NCBI GenBank assembly: GCA_964245825.1
Contig: CAXTNT010000002.1
Location: 124,001-188,000, forward strand
Direction of reading: 5' to 3'
Source of the DNA: CAJCIY01 sp964245825
GTDB taxonomy: Bacteria > Actinomycetota > Actinomycetes > Mycobacteriales > CAJCIY01
DNA length: 64,000 nucleotides
A program made the position numbers and the translations under genes. Shown here piece by piece: positions 16,066-25,030 of the stretch (position 1 is the stretch's first letter; each line of letters starts with the position of its first letter). The notes under the pieces were generated by a model. That model was not told where the DNA came from. It ran no database searches and worked only from the letters and a program-made list of their open reading frames with translations.

Positions 16066-17235
16066 GTGACAGCAGAGTCGGACCTCCGCCCGGCGGAGCC
16101 GGCGTTCCCGCCGGACCTGAGCGAGGTCCCCGCGGTGCTCGACGAGGTCGAGCTGGTGCAGCTGCTGACCCCCGAGGGCGAGCGGGTGCCGCACCCGCTG
16201 TACGACGCCTACCTGCGTGACGTGGACGCGGCCGCACTGTGCGACCTCTACCGGGACCTCGTGCTGGTGCGCCGGATCGACGTCGAGGCGACCGCCCTGC
16301 AGCGTCAGGGGGAGCTCGGCATCTGGGCCAGCCTGCTGGGTCAGGAGGCGGCGCAGGTCGGGTCCGCCCGTGCGCTGAAGCCGCAGGACTACGCGTTCCC
16401 CACCTACCGCGAGCACGGCGTCGCCTGGTGTCGTGGGGTGGACCCGCTGGCGCTGCTCGCGCTGTTCCGCGGGGTGAGCAACGGCGGGTGGGACCCCCGC
16501 GAACACGGCTTCGGGCTCTACACGATCGTGATCGGCAGCCAGACCCTGCACGCCACCGGGTACGCGATGGGCATCGCGATGGAGGGCGCCCTCGGGAGCG
16601 AGGACGGCAGCGCGGTGGTGGCCTACTTCGGCGACGGTGCATCCAGCCAGGGCGACGTCAACGAGGCCTTCGTGTGGGCGGCCGTCTACAACGCGCCGGT
16701 CGTGTTCTTCTGCCAGAACAACCAGTGGGCGATCAGCGAGCCGCTCGAACGCCAGACCCGCATCCCGCTCTACCAGCGGGCCCGCGGCTTCGGCTTCCCC
16801 GGCGTACGGGTCGATGGCAACGACGTGCTGGCGACGCTGGCGGTGACCCGCAAGGCGCTCGCCGACGCGCGTACGGGTCAGGGCCCGACGCTGGTCGAGG
16901 CGTTCACCTACCGGATGGGGGCGCACACCACCTCCGACGACCCGACGCGCTACCGGCTGTCGTCGGAGCTGGAGGCCTGGAAGCTGAAGGACCCGGTGGA
17001 GCGGGTGAAGGCCCACCTGGCCCGGGGCGGCCTGGCCGACGCCGCGTTCTTCGAGTCGGTCGAGACCGAGGCCGACGTGCTGGCCGCCCGTGTCCGCGCC
17101 GGCTGCCTGGCGATGGCCGATCCCGAGCCGGGGGCGATCTTCGCCGCGGTGTACGAGGATCAGCCGCCGCAGCTCGAGGCGCAGGGCGCCGAGTTCGCCA
17201 CGTACCTGGACGGCTTCGCGGACGGGGACGCGTGA
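16066..17235 (+). CDS. bkdA: 2-oxo acid dehydrogenase E1 alpha subunit
   Basis: A 389-residue ThDP enzyme subunit. The thiamine diphosphate motif is YFGDGASSQGDVNEAF ... FFCQNNQWAIS (GDG-x~26-NN). The phosphorylation-loop-like stretch YRMGAHTTSDDPTRYR is typical of branched-chain keto-acid E1alpha. It decarboxylates the 2-oxo acid and passes the acyl group to E2 lipoyl. GAAGGAG precedes the GTG. It overlaps the E1beta start by one base. The gene order alpha, beta, E2 without a lipoamide dehydrogenase gene is that of the mycobacterial bkdABC cluster; a pyruvate substrate cannot be ruled out. Confidence 0.9.
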   Translation: MTAESDLRPAEPAFPPDLSEVPAVLDEVELVQLLTPEGERVPHPLYDAYLRDVDAAALCDLYRDLVLVRRIDVEATALQRQGELGIWASLLGQEAAQVGSARALKPQDYAFPTYREHGVAWCRGVDPLALLALFRGVSNGGWDPREHGFGLYTIVIGSQTLHATGYAMGIAMEGALGSEDGSAVVAYFGDGASSQGDVNEAFVWAAVYNAPVVFFCQNNQWAISEPLERQTRIPLYQRARGFGFPGVRVDGNDVLATLAVTRKALADARTGQGPTLVEAFTYRMGAHTTSDDPTRYRLSSELEAWKLKDPVERVKAHLARGGLADAAFFESVETEADVLAARVRAGCLAMADPEPGAIFAAVYEDQPPQLEAQGAEFATYLDGFADGDA

Positions 17236-18212
17236 TGGCCGTCATGACGCTCGGCAAGGCGCTGAACGAGAGCCTCCGCGGGGCGATGGAGCGCGATCCG
17301 AAGGTCGTGATCATGGGTGAGGACGTCGGGCGGCTCGGCGGCGTCTTCCGGATCACCGACGGCCTGCAGAAGGACTTCGGCGAGGCGCGGGTGGTGGACA
17401 CCCCGCTGTCGGAGTCCGGGATCATCGGCACCGCGATCGGCCTGGCGATGCGGGGCTTCCGGCCGGTCTGCGAGATCCAGTTCGACGGCTTCGTCTACCC
17501 GGGCTTCGACCAGATCGTCAGCCAGCTCGCCAAGATGCACTACCGCTCGGGCGGTCGGCTGCGGATGCCGGTCACGATCCGGATCCCGTTCGGCGGTGGC
17601 ATCGGCGCGGTCGAGCACCACAGCGAGAGCCCCGAGGCGTACTTCGCGCACACCGCCGGGCTGAAGGTCGTGGCCTGCTCGAACCCGGCCGACGGCTTCC
17701 ACATGCTCGGTCAGGCGATCGCCTCCGACGACCCCGTGGTGTTCTTCGAGCCCAAGCGGCGGTACTGGGAGAAGGCGGACCTCGACGTGACGGCGCCGGC
17801 GCCCTCCGGCCTGCACGAGGCCCGAATCGTGCGGCCTGGTACGGACGTGACCCTGGTGGCGTACGGGCCGATGGTGAAGGTGGCGCTCGACGCGGCCGCC
17901 GCGGCGGAGGCCGACGGTCGGTCGATCGAGGTCCTGGACCTGCGCTCGCTGTCCCCGATCGACTGGCCCGTCGTGGTCGACTCGGTGCGGCGGACGGGCC
18001 GGTGCGTGGTCGTGCACGAGGCCGCACGGTCGCACGGCCTCGGCGCGGAGATCGCGGCGACGGTGACCGAGGAGTGCTTCTTCATGCTGGAGGCGCCGGT
18101 GCTGCGGGTCTCCGGCTTCGACACCCCGTACCCCCCGAGCAAGCTCGAGGAGCACTACCTGCCCGACCTCGACCGGGTGCTCGAGGCCGTCGACCGCGTC
18201 CTGGAGGTGTGA
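17235..18212 (+). CDS. bkdB: 2-oxo acid dehydrogenase E1 beta subunit
   Basis: A 325-residue partner of E1alpha. Motifs are VVIMGEDVGRLGGVFRIT, VDTPLSESGIIGTAIGLAMR, the conserved EIQFDGFVYPGFDQIVSQ and IGAVEHHSESPEAYFAHT. The C-terminal transketolase-like domain includes LRSLSPIDWPVVVDSV. It starts in the TGATG junction with E1alpha and ends three bases before the E2 start. GAVEHHSESPE keeps the His used to hold the acyl transfer site. Confidence 0.92.
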   Translation: MAVMTLGKALNESLRGAMERDPKVVIMGEDVGRLGGVFRITDGLQKDFGEARVVDTPLSESGIIGTAIGLAMRGFRPVCEIQFDGFVYPGFDQIVSQLAKMHYRSGGRLRMPVTIRIPFGGGIGAVEHHSESPEAYFAHTAGLKVVACSNPADGFHMLGQAIASDDPVVFFEPKRRYWEKADLDVTAPAPSGLHEARIVRPGTDVTLVAYGPMVKVALDAAAAAEADGRSIEVLDLRSLSPIDWPVVVDSVRRTGRCVVVHEAARSHGLGAEIAATVTEECFFMLEAPVLRVSGFDTPYPPSKLEEHYLPDLDRVLEAVDRVLEV

Positions 18213-18214
18213 GC

Positions 18215-19561
18215 GTGGCCAGCCTGCGCGAGTTCCGGCTGCCCGACCTGGGCGAGGGGCTGACCGAGGGCGAGATCCTGGGCTGGCTGGTGGCCGAGGG
18301 CGACACCGTGACGCTGAACCAGCCGATCGTCGAGGTGGAGACGGCGAAGGCGGCGGTCGAGGTGCCCTCGCCGTACGCGGGGACCGTGGTCCGGTTGCAC
18401 CACGCCGCCGGAGAGACCGTCGACGTCGGCACCACGATCATCACCGTGGACACGGGGCCGGGCGCTCCCGCACCGGGCGTGCCCGTCCCGACGGCGTCGC
18501 CCGACGACCTGGTGCCCACCCTTCCCGACACGCACGACCCGGAGGCGGGCCTGATCGGGGGCAGCGCGCCCGGCGGCCGGACGGCGGTCCTGGTCGGGTA
18601 CGGACCCAAGACCGGCACCGCGGCGCGGCGACCGCGCCGGGGGGCCGGACCGCGCGCTGCGACCCCCGATGCTTTTGCCGCGCCTTCGACGGGGTCCGCG
18701 TCGAGCTCCGTACCTCGAGTCCGGGCACTGGCCAAGCCACCCGTCCGGAAGCTGGCCCGCGATCTCGGGGTCGACCTCGCCACCCTGGCCGGCAGCGGCA
18801 CCGGGGGCGTGGTGACCCGCGCGGACGTCCATGCTGCGGTCTCGGATCGGCCTGCGGCACAGGGGGATCAGCGCATCCCGATCAAAGGGGTACGCAAGCT
18901 GACCGCCGCCACCATGGTGGCGAGCGCGTTCACCGCGCCGCACGTGACCGAGTTCCTCACCTGCGACGTCACGGCGACCAGCGAGCTGGTCGGCCGCCTC
19001 CGGATGATGCCCGAGTTCGAGGGCGCGAAGGTCACCCCGCTGCTGTTGGTGGCCAAGGCGCTGCTCGTCGCCTGCGCGCGGCATCCCATGATCAACTCAT
19101 CGTGGGACGAGGCGGCGCAGGAGATCGTCGTCCACGGCGCCGTGAACCTCGGGATCGCCGCCGCGACGCCGCGCGGACTGATCGTGCCCAACGTCAAGGA
19201 CGCCGGCGCGCTGACCCTGGCTGGCCTGGCGCAGGCGTTGACGACGTTGACGGCAGTGGCACGCGAGGGCAGGACCCAGCCGGCCGACATGGCCGGCGGC
19301 ACGATCACGATCACCAACGTGGGGATGTTCGGCGTGGACACCGGCACGCCCATCCTCAATGTGGGCGAGGCCGCGATCCTGTGTCTCGGCGCGATCCGCG
19401 ACACCCCCTGGGTCGTCGACGGTGCGGTCGCCGTTCGGAAGGTGACCACGCTGGCGCTGTCCTTCGACCACCGGATCGTCGACGGCCAGCTCGGCAGCGA
19501 GGTGCTCGCCGACCTCGGGGCGATGCTCTCCGACCCGGCGCGGCTCATCGCCTGGCAGTGA
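18215..19561 (+). CDS. bkdC: 2-oxo acid dehydrogenase E2 acyltransferase
   Basis: A 448-residue core protein. One lipoyl domain (residues 1-80) carries the lipoyl Lys in VEVETAKAAVEVPSP. A long Pro/Ala/Gly linker leads to a peripheral-subunit-binding domain (RALAKPPVRKLARDLGVDL, then GTGGVVTRADV) and the catalytic domain with FDHRIVDGQLGSEVL (H-x3-D-G). Other motifs are ITNVGMFGVDTGTPILN and NLGIAAATPRGLIVPNVKDA. The GTG at 18215 has GGAGG seven bases upstream; a GTG at 18209 is possible. Confidence 0.92.
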   Translation: MASLREFRLPDLGEGLTEGEILGWLVAEGDTVTLNQPIVEVETAKAAVEVPSPYAGTVVRLHHAAGETVDVGTTIITVDTGPGAPAPGVPVPTASPDDLVPTLPDTHDPEAGLIGGSAPGGRTAVLVGYGPKTGTAARRPRRGAGPRAATPDAFAAPSTGSASSSVPRVRALAKPPVRKLARDLGVDLATLAGSGTGGVVTRADVHAAVSDRPAAQGDQRIPIKGVRKLTAATMVASAFTAPHVTEFLTCDVTATSELVGRLRMMPEFEGAKVTPLLLVAKALLVACARHPMINSSWDEAAQEIVVHGAVNLGIAAATPRGLIVPNVKDAGALTLAGLAQALTTLTAVAREGRTQPADMAGGTITITNVGMFGVDTGTPILNVGEAAILCLGAIRDTPWVVDGAVAVRKVTTLALSFDHRIVDGQLGSEVLADLGAMLSDPARLIAWQ

Positions 19562-19605
19562 TCGCCGCGGTCGTGCCTCTTGCCCCGTACGCCCCAGCAG
19601 CCCCT

Positions 19606-19663
19606 CGAGATGCGGGAAATGTACGGCCGGAACGGCGCGTCGCGGTGAACTCGCCGCATCTCG
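19606..19663. terminator. possible bidirectional terminator
   Basis: CGAGATGCGG (19606-19615) and CCGCATCTCG (19654-19663) are perfect 10-bp inverted arms with a 38-base loop. They lie in the 130-base gap between the convergent E2 and acyl-CoA dehydrogenase genes. The loop is long and no T tract follows, so it may instead be a protein site. Confidence 0.4.
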
Positions 19664-19690
19664 GCGGGAGGGGGGAGGGGGAGATCGGGG

Positions 19691-21529
19691 TCAGAAGGCG
19701 GACTCGTCCAGTTCCATCAGGTCGAGCGTCGTGGTCTCGGCGACGACCCTGCGGGCGGCCAGCTCGGGCAGCACGGTCTGCGCGAAGAACTGCGCGGCCG
19801 CGACCTTGCCCGAGTAGAACGCCTTGTCGCGGTCGGACACCTCGCCATCCAGGGACGCGATCGCCACCGCGGCCTGGCGCTGCAGCAGCCAGCCGACCAA
19901 CAGGTCACCGAGGCTCATCAGCAGCCGAGTCGTGTTGAGGCCGACCTTGTAGAGGTTGGGCCCGTACTCGGCCGCGCTGGTCAGATCGCCGACCATCGCG
20001 CCGACCATGGCCTGCACCTCGCCGAGCGCCGACGCCAGCGCCGCGCGCTCGGTCTTCAGCCTCCCGTTGCCGGCCTCGCTCTCGGCGAAGGCCGCCACCT
20101 CGGCGAGCAGGGTGGAGAGCGCCCTGCCGTTGTTGCGCACGATCTTGCGGAAGAAGAGGTCCTGACCCTGGATCGACGTCGTGCCCTCGTAGAGGGTGTC
20201 GATCTTGGCGTCCCGGATGTACTGCTCGATCGGGTAGTCCTGCAGGTAGCCCGAACCCCCGAGCGTCTGCAGCGACAGGCCGAGCAACTCGTACGAACGC
20301 TCCGAGCCGAAGCCCTTCACGATCGGCAGCAGCAGGTCGTTCATGGCGATCGCGTCGAGGTCGGGGGTGCCGGTGTGCTCGGCGATGCCGACCTGGTCCT
20401 GGTAGGACGAGGCCAGCATGACCAGCGCGCGCATGCCTTCGGCGTACGACTTCTGCAGCATCAGCATCCGGCGGACGTCGGGGTGGTGGGTGATCGTGAC
20501 CCGGGGCGCTGCCTTGTCGGTCATCGCGGTGAGGTCGGCGCCCTGGACGCGCTCCTTGGCGAACGCGAGGGCGTTGAGGTAGCCGGTCGACAGCGTCGAG
20601 ATCGCCTTCGTGCCGACCATCATGCGGGCGTACTCGATGACCTGGAACATCTGCCGGATGCCGTCGTGGACGTCGCCGACGAGGGTGCCGACGGCCGGGG
20701 TCGTCGCACCGAAGGTGACCTCGCAGGTCGCGGAGACCTTGAGCCCCATCTTGTGCTCGACGTTGGTGACGAAGGCGCCGTTGCGCTCGCCGAGCGAGCC
20801 GTCCTCCCGCACCAGGAACTTGGGCACGATGAACAGCGACAGGCCCTTCGTGCCCGGGCCACCGACACCGTCGATGCCCTCGGGGCGGGCGAGGACGAGA
20901 TGCACGATGTTCTCGGGGATGTCCCAGTCGGCCGAGGTGATGAAGCGCTTCACGCCCTCGATGTGCCAGCTGCCGTCGGGCTGCTGGAACGCCCGGGTGC
21001 GACCGGCGCCGACGTCGGAGCCGGCGTCGGGCTCGGTCAGCACCATCGTGGCGCCCCACTGCCGGTCGACCATCAGCTGCGCGAACCGCTTCTGCTCGGG
21101 GTTCCCGAGGGCATTCACGATGCCGGCGAAGCCGGGGCCCGACTGGTACATGTACGCGGCGGGGTTGGCACCGAGGATGAGCTCGGCCGCCGCCCAGCGC
21201 AGCGAGGGCGAGGCACCGAAGCCGCCAAGCTCCTCGGGCAGGTCGAGCCGGAACCACTCGCCGTCGAGCAGCGCCTGGAACGACTTCTTGAACGATGCCG
21301 GCAGCGTCACCGTATGCGTGGCCGCGTCGAACACCGGCGGGTTGCGGTCGCCGTCGGCGAAGGACTCGGCCAGCGGGCCGACCGCGAGGCGCTCGATCTC
21401 CTGCAGCACTCCGCGCGCGGAGTCGGCATCCATCTGGGCGTAAGGGCCGATGCCCAGACGCTGATCGGCGCCGAAGACCTCGAACAGGTTGAACTCGATG
21501 TCGCGGAGGTTGCTCTTGTAGTGGCCCAT
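19691..21529 (-). CDS. acyl-CoA dehydrogenase, FadE5-like
   Basis: A 612-residue long-form acyl-CoA dehydrogenase. The N-terminus MGHYKSNLRDIEFNLFEVF and the length match mycobacterial FadE5 and relatives. FAD/substrate motifs are MVLTEPDAGSDVGAGRT and the tail motif LGGSGYLQDYPIEQYIRDAK with IDTLYEGTTSIQGQDL. It oxidises acyl-CoA to enoyl-CoA and hands electrons to ETF; the EtfD-like oxidoreductase that could receive them is encoded at 56.4-58.7 kb. The gene stands alone. Two tandem dyad repeats lie just upstream (21565-21606) and probably control it. Confidence 0.93.
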   Translation of the reverse strand: MGHYKSNLRDIEFNLFEVFGADQRLGIGPYAQMDADSARGVLQEIERLAVGPLAESFADGDRNPPVFDAATHTVTLPASFKKSFQALLDGEWFRLDLPEELGGFGASPSLRWAAAELILGANPAAYMYQSGPGFAGIVNALGNPEQKRFAQLMVDRQWGATMVLTEPDAGSDVGAGRTRAFQQPDGSWHIEGVKRFITSADWDIPENIVHLVLARPEGIDGVGGPGTKGLSLFIVPKFLVREDGSLGERNGAFVTNVEHKMGLKVSATCEVTFGATTPAVGTLVGDVHDGIRQMFQVIEYARMMVGTKAISTLSTGYLNALAFAKERVQGADLTAMTDKAAPRVTITHHPDVRRMLMLQKSYAEGMRALVMLASSYQDQVGIAEHTGTPDLDAIAMNDLLLPIVKGFGSERSYELLGLSLQTLGGSGYLQDYPIEQYIRDAKIDTLYEGTTSIQGQDLFFRKIVRNNGRALSTLLAEVAAFAESEAGNGRLKTERAALASALGEVQAMVGAMVGDLTSAAEYGPNLYKVGLNTTRLLMSLGDLLVGWLLQRQAAVAIASLDGEVSDRDKAFYSGKVAAAQFFAQTVLPELAARRVVAETTTLDLMELDESAF

Positions 21530-21564
21530 GGGGTCTGGCTCCTCGAGAAGGTGTCTCGCCGGTG

Positions 21565-21606
21565 GCTACCAGCCGGTAACGTACTGATGCTACCCGTCGG
21601 TAACGT
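21565..21606. promoter_or_regulatory. tandem 18-bp operator-like repeats upstream of the FadE5-like gene
   Basis: GCTACCAGCCGGTAACGT (21565-21582) and GCTACCCGTCGGTAACGT (21589-21606) are 24 bases apart, about two helical turns. Each holds TACC-N4-GGTA. They lie 36-77 bases upstream of the acyl-CoA dehydrogenase ATG and 69 bases from the SRPBCC gene on the other strand. A TetR-type fatty-acid regulator is the natural candidate binder. Confidence 0.65.
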
Positions 21607-21674
21607 CGACAGCCAGGGGCGTATGCCGGCGGCGGTCCGGCGGCACGGGTTCGTGCGGGCTAAGGTCCGGCGCC

Positions 21675-22067
21675 ATGGCGAGCCTGCGTTCGACGACCCG
21701 CATCGACCGTCCCGCCGACGAGGTCTGGGCGGTGGTCTCGGACGTCGGCTCGGTCTCGGCCTGGTTCCCCGGCATGGCCGCGTCGCGGGTCGACGGCGGC
21801 GTCCGCACCATCACGCTCGCACCGGGGGCCGAGCTCGTCGAGGACGTCGTGACCAACGACGGCGAGCTCCACCGCTTCCAGTACGCGATCACCAGCGCGC
21901 CGTTCCCGCTCGAGTACCACCTCGGCACCGTCGACGTCCTGGACGTCGACGGCTCGGCGCTCGTCGTCTACTCGACCGAGATCCGGCCGGACGCGCTGGC
22001 CGCCGTGATGGGCCCGAGCATCGAAGGCGGCGTGGCCGGACTCAAGGCGTACTGCGAGGCGCGCTGA
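21675..22067 (+). CDS. SRPBCC family protein
   Basis: A 130-residue START/Bet v1-like fold protein (polyketide cyclase/dehydrase-like family). Typical features are the N-terminal strand STTRIDRPADEVWAVVSD, the DVGSVSAWFPGM turn and the long C-terminal helix (SIEGGVAGLKAYCEAR). Such proteins bind hydrophobic ligands in a deep cavity; the ligand is unknown. It is divergent from the acyl-CoA dehydrogenase gene and shares its control region. Confidence 0.85.
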   Translation: MASLRSTTRIDRPADEVWAVVSDVGSVSAWFPGMAASRVDGGVRTITLAPGAELVEDVVTNDGELHRFQYAITSAPFPLEYHLGTVDVLDVDGSALVVYSTEIRPDALAAVMGPSIEGGVAGLKAYCEAR

Positions 22068-22097
22068 CCTGACCTGCCGGGTCCGGGCGCGGCGAGG

Positions 22098-22742
22098 TCA
22101 CGGCGCGGCGAGCGGGGAGGCCAGCACGTTCAGGGCGGCCTCCCGGCAGAAGGCGACCAGGTCGGGGCGCGGTACGGGCTTATCCGCCATGGCCCAGTGC
22201 AGCACCGCCTCTTCGGTGAGCGCGACCCAGCTGCGGATGGCGATCCGCTGGCCGGCGGTCAGCTCGCGGAGGCCGACGCGCTCGGCGACGATGTCGGCGA
22301 TGGCGTCCCGGGCGTACTCGAAGACCTCGAAGGTCTTGGGATGGAACCCGGACGAGCGCACGAGCGCGACGAAGGACTCCGGCTGCTGCTCGATGTAGGA
22401 GATCGCCGCGTCCAGGCCGGCCGTCAGCATCGAGCCGGGTTCGCCGCCGGCGGGCACGGCGGCGCGGATCGCGCTCAGCAGCTCGTCGGCGGCGACCTGG
22501 ACGACGGCGGCCTGCAGGTCGCGGTGGGTCGGGAAGTAGTAGTAGACGAGCGCCTTCGACACCCCGGCGCGCACGGCCACGGTCGCGGCCTCGATGGCGC
22601 CGAGACCGGAGCGGCGGGCGAGATCGACCGCGGCGGCCACCAGTTCGTCGCGACGGTCGCGTCGCGCACTGACCCGCTTTCCCGGGCGCGCGGGGCCCGA
22701 TGCCGCGCGACTGGTCGCCACGCCCGCGATCCTAACTGCCAC
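22098..22742 (-). CDS. TetR family regulator
   Basis: A 214-residue TetR protein. The HTH lies at about residues 30-75 (AIEAATVAVRAGVSKALVYY, recognition helix SKALVYYYFPTHRDLQ). The C-terminal domain (AGLDAAISYIEQQPESFVAL) is typical of regulators of lipid or hydrocarbon genes. It is divergent from the AurF-like oxygenase gene, and a perfect palindrome lies between them, so it probably represses both. Confidence 0.9.
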   Translation of the reverse strand: MAVRIAGVATSRAASGPARPGKRVSARRDRRDELVAAAVDLARRSGLGAIEAATVAVRAGVSKALVYYYFPTHRDLQAAVVQVAADELLSAIRAAVPAGGEPGSMLTAGLDAAISYIEQQPESFVALVRSSGFHPKTFEVFEYARDAIADIVAERVGLRELTAGQRIAIRSWVALTEEAVLHWAMADKPVPRPDLVAFCREAALNVLASPLAAP

Positions 22743-22771
22743 GTGATCTTGATCGGGTGTGGGTCCAGTCC

Positions 22772-22801
22772 TTGACCGGAGGTCAAAGACGTGGATACGG
22801 T
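22772..22801 (+). promoter_or_regulatory. TetR operator overlapping a promoter
   Basis: TTGACC-GGA-GGTCAA (22772-22786) is a perfect 6+3+6 palindrome. Its left arm is also a -35 element (TTGACC), with TACGGT 18 bases further on (22796-22801) as -10, pointing to the oxygenase gene at 22843. The palindrome is 30 bases from the divergent tetR start. Binding there would block both genes. Confidence 0.7.
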
Positions 22802-22842
22802 CGACAGGTCCTGACCACTGATCAGATCAGCCAGGAGTCGCC

Positions 22843-23868
22843 ATGACCGCCACGACCCACGAGCGCTCGACGTCGCGCCGGCGCCGACCGCCGCGTACCG
22901 CCGCCGACGTCGCCTCCACCGACGCCAAGATCGACCGGCTCTCCGAGAAGTCCGCCGGCCGCAGCCACGAGGCCTACGTCGACGTGCCGTGGGACGAGCC
23001 CGGCCACGAGCTGCACCCGGCGGACGTACGGCTGACGATGCCCGACGACGAGCCGCTGACCCGGACCGCCTGGTACGCAGGCCTTTCCGAGACCGAGCGG
23101 GCGCGGGTCGGCGCCTGGAAGCTCGCCACCTCGCTGCGGGTCGGCGCCGACTTCGAGAACCTGCTCCAGCAGGCGCTGCTGTCCCGGGCGCTGACGCTGC
23201 CGCTGGGCGCCGCCGAGTTCCGCTACCTCCACACCGAGGTGAGCGAGGAGTCGCACCACACGATGATGTTCCACGAGCTGGCGGCACGGATCGGCGTACC
23301 CGCGAAGGGCATGCCCTGGCTGCTGCGCCGCGTCGTCGAGGTCGTCGTGCCGACCATCGCCCGGCACGACCCGCCCGGGTTCTTCCTGATCGTGCTGGCC
23401 GGTGAGGATCCGATCGACCGCGCCCAGCGGCGGTGGCTGGCCGCGGGGATCGCCCACCCCGTCGTCGAGAGGGTCATCCGGATCCACGTCACCGAGGAGT
23501 CCCGGCACGTCTCGTACGCCCGGCTCTCGGTCCAGCGCGACGTGCCGCGGCTCAGCCCGCTGCGTCGGCACCTGCTGGCGCTGACGACGCCGCTCGTCCT
23601 CGGCTACACCGCCCGGCTGATGTTCATCCCGCCCCGGGCGATGGCCGCCGGCCTCGGCGTCGAGCGCAGGACCCTGGTGGACGCGTACCGGACCGAGTGC
23701 GGGCGGCAGTTCCTCGCCGACTCCGTGCGCAAGCCCCGCAAGCTCGTCGCCGAGGTCGGGCTGATGACGCCGCTGGCAAAGGTGCTGTGGCGGGCGGCTG
23801 GCATCGGGGGGCCCGAGACCGCAGCCACTTCTCGGCGCCGCCGCGTTCTGCGCCGCCGCCCGGCCTGA
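22843..23868 (+). CDS. AurF-like diiron oxygenase
   Basis: A 341-residue helical protein of the AurF family (PF11583; p-aminobenzoate N-oxygenase type). Iron ligands are visible as GADFENLLQQALL, LHTEVSEESHHTMMFHE and RIHVTEESRHVSYARL, giving the E, E-x2-H and E-x2-H sets of a ferritin-like diiron site. AurF oxidises aryl amines to nitro groups, but most actinobacterial homologues have unknown substrates. There is no biosynthetic cluster here, only the divergent TetR regulator. A detoxification or lipid-related role is possible. Confidence 0.88.
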   Translation: MTATTHERSTSRRRRPPRTAADVASTDAKIDRLSEKSAGRSHEAYVDVPWDEPGHELHPADVRLTMPDDEPLTRTAWYAGLSETERARVGAWKLATSLRVGADFENLLQQALLSRALTLPLGAAEFRYLHTEVSEESHHTMMFHELAARIGVPAKGMPWLLRRVVEVVVPTIARHDPPGFFLIVLAGEDPIDRAQRRWLAAGIAHPVVERVIRIHVTEESRHVSYARLSVQRDVPRLSPLRRHLLALTTPLVLGYTARLMFIPPRAMAAGLGVERRTLVDAYRTECGRQFLADSVRKPRKLVAEVGLMTPLAKVLWRAAGIGGPETAATSRRRRVLRRRPA

Positions 23869-23962
23869 TCTCGGCCCCCGGCGTGGGCGAGTGGCACTAG
23901 CCACTGGGCCGGGCTGGGGTGCACAGTTCTCCCTCGGGTCGGAGCGGCCGAGGAGGCACCGG

Positions 23963-24772
23963 ATGACTGTGGCAGCGGCAATCGCGTGGGGTCGGTCGCG
24001 GCTCGGCGACGTGGAGAACCCGCCGGGCTCCAACCGCGTCGACATCTGGGACGAGTACCACCGACTTACCGGCGCCCCGGCCTACCAGGGCTCGTTCTGG
24101 TGTGGCGCCCTCGTGGTGTGCATGGCCCGCCACGGCGGGTTCGCGGCGCCGGCCGACTTCATCCAGGTCCGGGCCGCGCACGCCTGGGCCGCCGACCAGC
24201 ACCGCTATGTGGCCGGTCTCGGCGGCGTGCAGCCGGGCGACTTCGCCGTGTTCGACCGCGACGAGCACATCGAGTTCGTCGTGTCCGTGCCCGCCCCGGG
24301 CGAGGTGACGAACATCGGCGGGAACACCTCCAACCACGGCTATAACCCCAACGGCGGAGGCGTGTACGAGAACACCCGCACGGCGAACGTGGTCATGGGC
24401 TACCTGCGGGTGCACGACCTGTTCGGCACCGCGCCGCGGCCGGCGCCGACGCCGTCGCCGATCCCCCGGGGCCCGGCTGCCCGACCGGCGCCCGCACACG
24501 CCGCGCCGCCGTTCCCGCTTCCGGCCGGCTCGTACTTCGGCCCGCGTACCGGACCGAACCAGTCGGTCTCGGGGTACTTCGGGCATCGCGACCAGCTCGC
24601 CACCTGGCAGCGGCAGATGATCGCCCGCGGCTGGCACCTGGCCGCGGACGGCTACTACGGCCCCGGCACCGAGCAGGTCACCCGCCAGTTCCAGACCGAG
24701 AAGCACCTCACGGTCGACGGACAGATCGGACCGAAGACCTGGGCGGCGGCGTGGACTGCGGCCATCACCTGA
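23963..24772 (+). CDS. CHAP-like peptidoglycan hydrolase with C-terminal peptidoglycan-binding domain
   Basis: A 269-residue protein. The N-terminal part has a Cys-His-type amidase/endopeptidase look: QGSFWCGALVVCMARHGG with Cys after Trp, then DRDEHIEFVVSV with the His, and a NIGGNTSNHGYNPNGGGV stretch. A Pro/Ala linker follows, then a PG_binding_1 domain (GYYGPGTEQVTRQFQTEKHL, with GQIGPKTWAA). AGGAGG precedes the ATG. No signal peptide is seen, so export would need a holin-like or other route, as for phage lysins. It stands alone. Confidence 0.82.
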   Translation: MTVAAAIAWGRSRLGDVENPPGSNRVDIWDEYHRLTGAPAYQGSFWCGALVVCMARHGGFAAPADFIQVRAAHAWAADQHRYVAGLGGVQPGDFAVFDRDEHIEFVVSVPAPGEVTNIGGNTSNHGYNPNGGGVYENTRTANVVMGYLRVHDLFGTAPRPAPTPSPIPRGPAARPAPAHAAPPFPLPAGSYFGPRTGPNQSVSGYFGHRDQLATWQRQMIARGWHLAADGYYGPGTEQVTRQFQTEKHLTVDGQIGPKTWAAAWTAAIT

Positions 24773-25030
24773 GCCCGGTCCCGAGGTAATTCATCACATA
24801 ACGGCGCTTTTGTCAGCATGGACAATATCCCCACGGCGCGCGGACGCCTTGGCACGGTCCGCATGACGTCGCCGCATCTTGTGTGCAACCGGCAACAATG
24901 GCAAGATCCACTCGACACTCAGTTCCTGTTGCCCGCCTCGTGCGGGCCGGCCCGAGACCTCATTGCCAGAACACGCACGGCCTGCACCTCGCCGGAGCCA
25001 CTACTCAACCTTCGAGCATAAGGGTGGATC

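Noticed and set aside
20375..22072. 565-aa open frame over the acyl-CoA dehydrogenase
   Set aside because: High-GC shadow of the FadE5-like gene and of the SRPBCC gene.
24818..25021. 67-aa frame before the DUF4157 gene
   Set aside because: No ribosome site, no conserved pattern; likely leader DNA.
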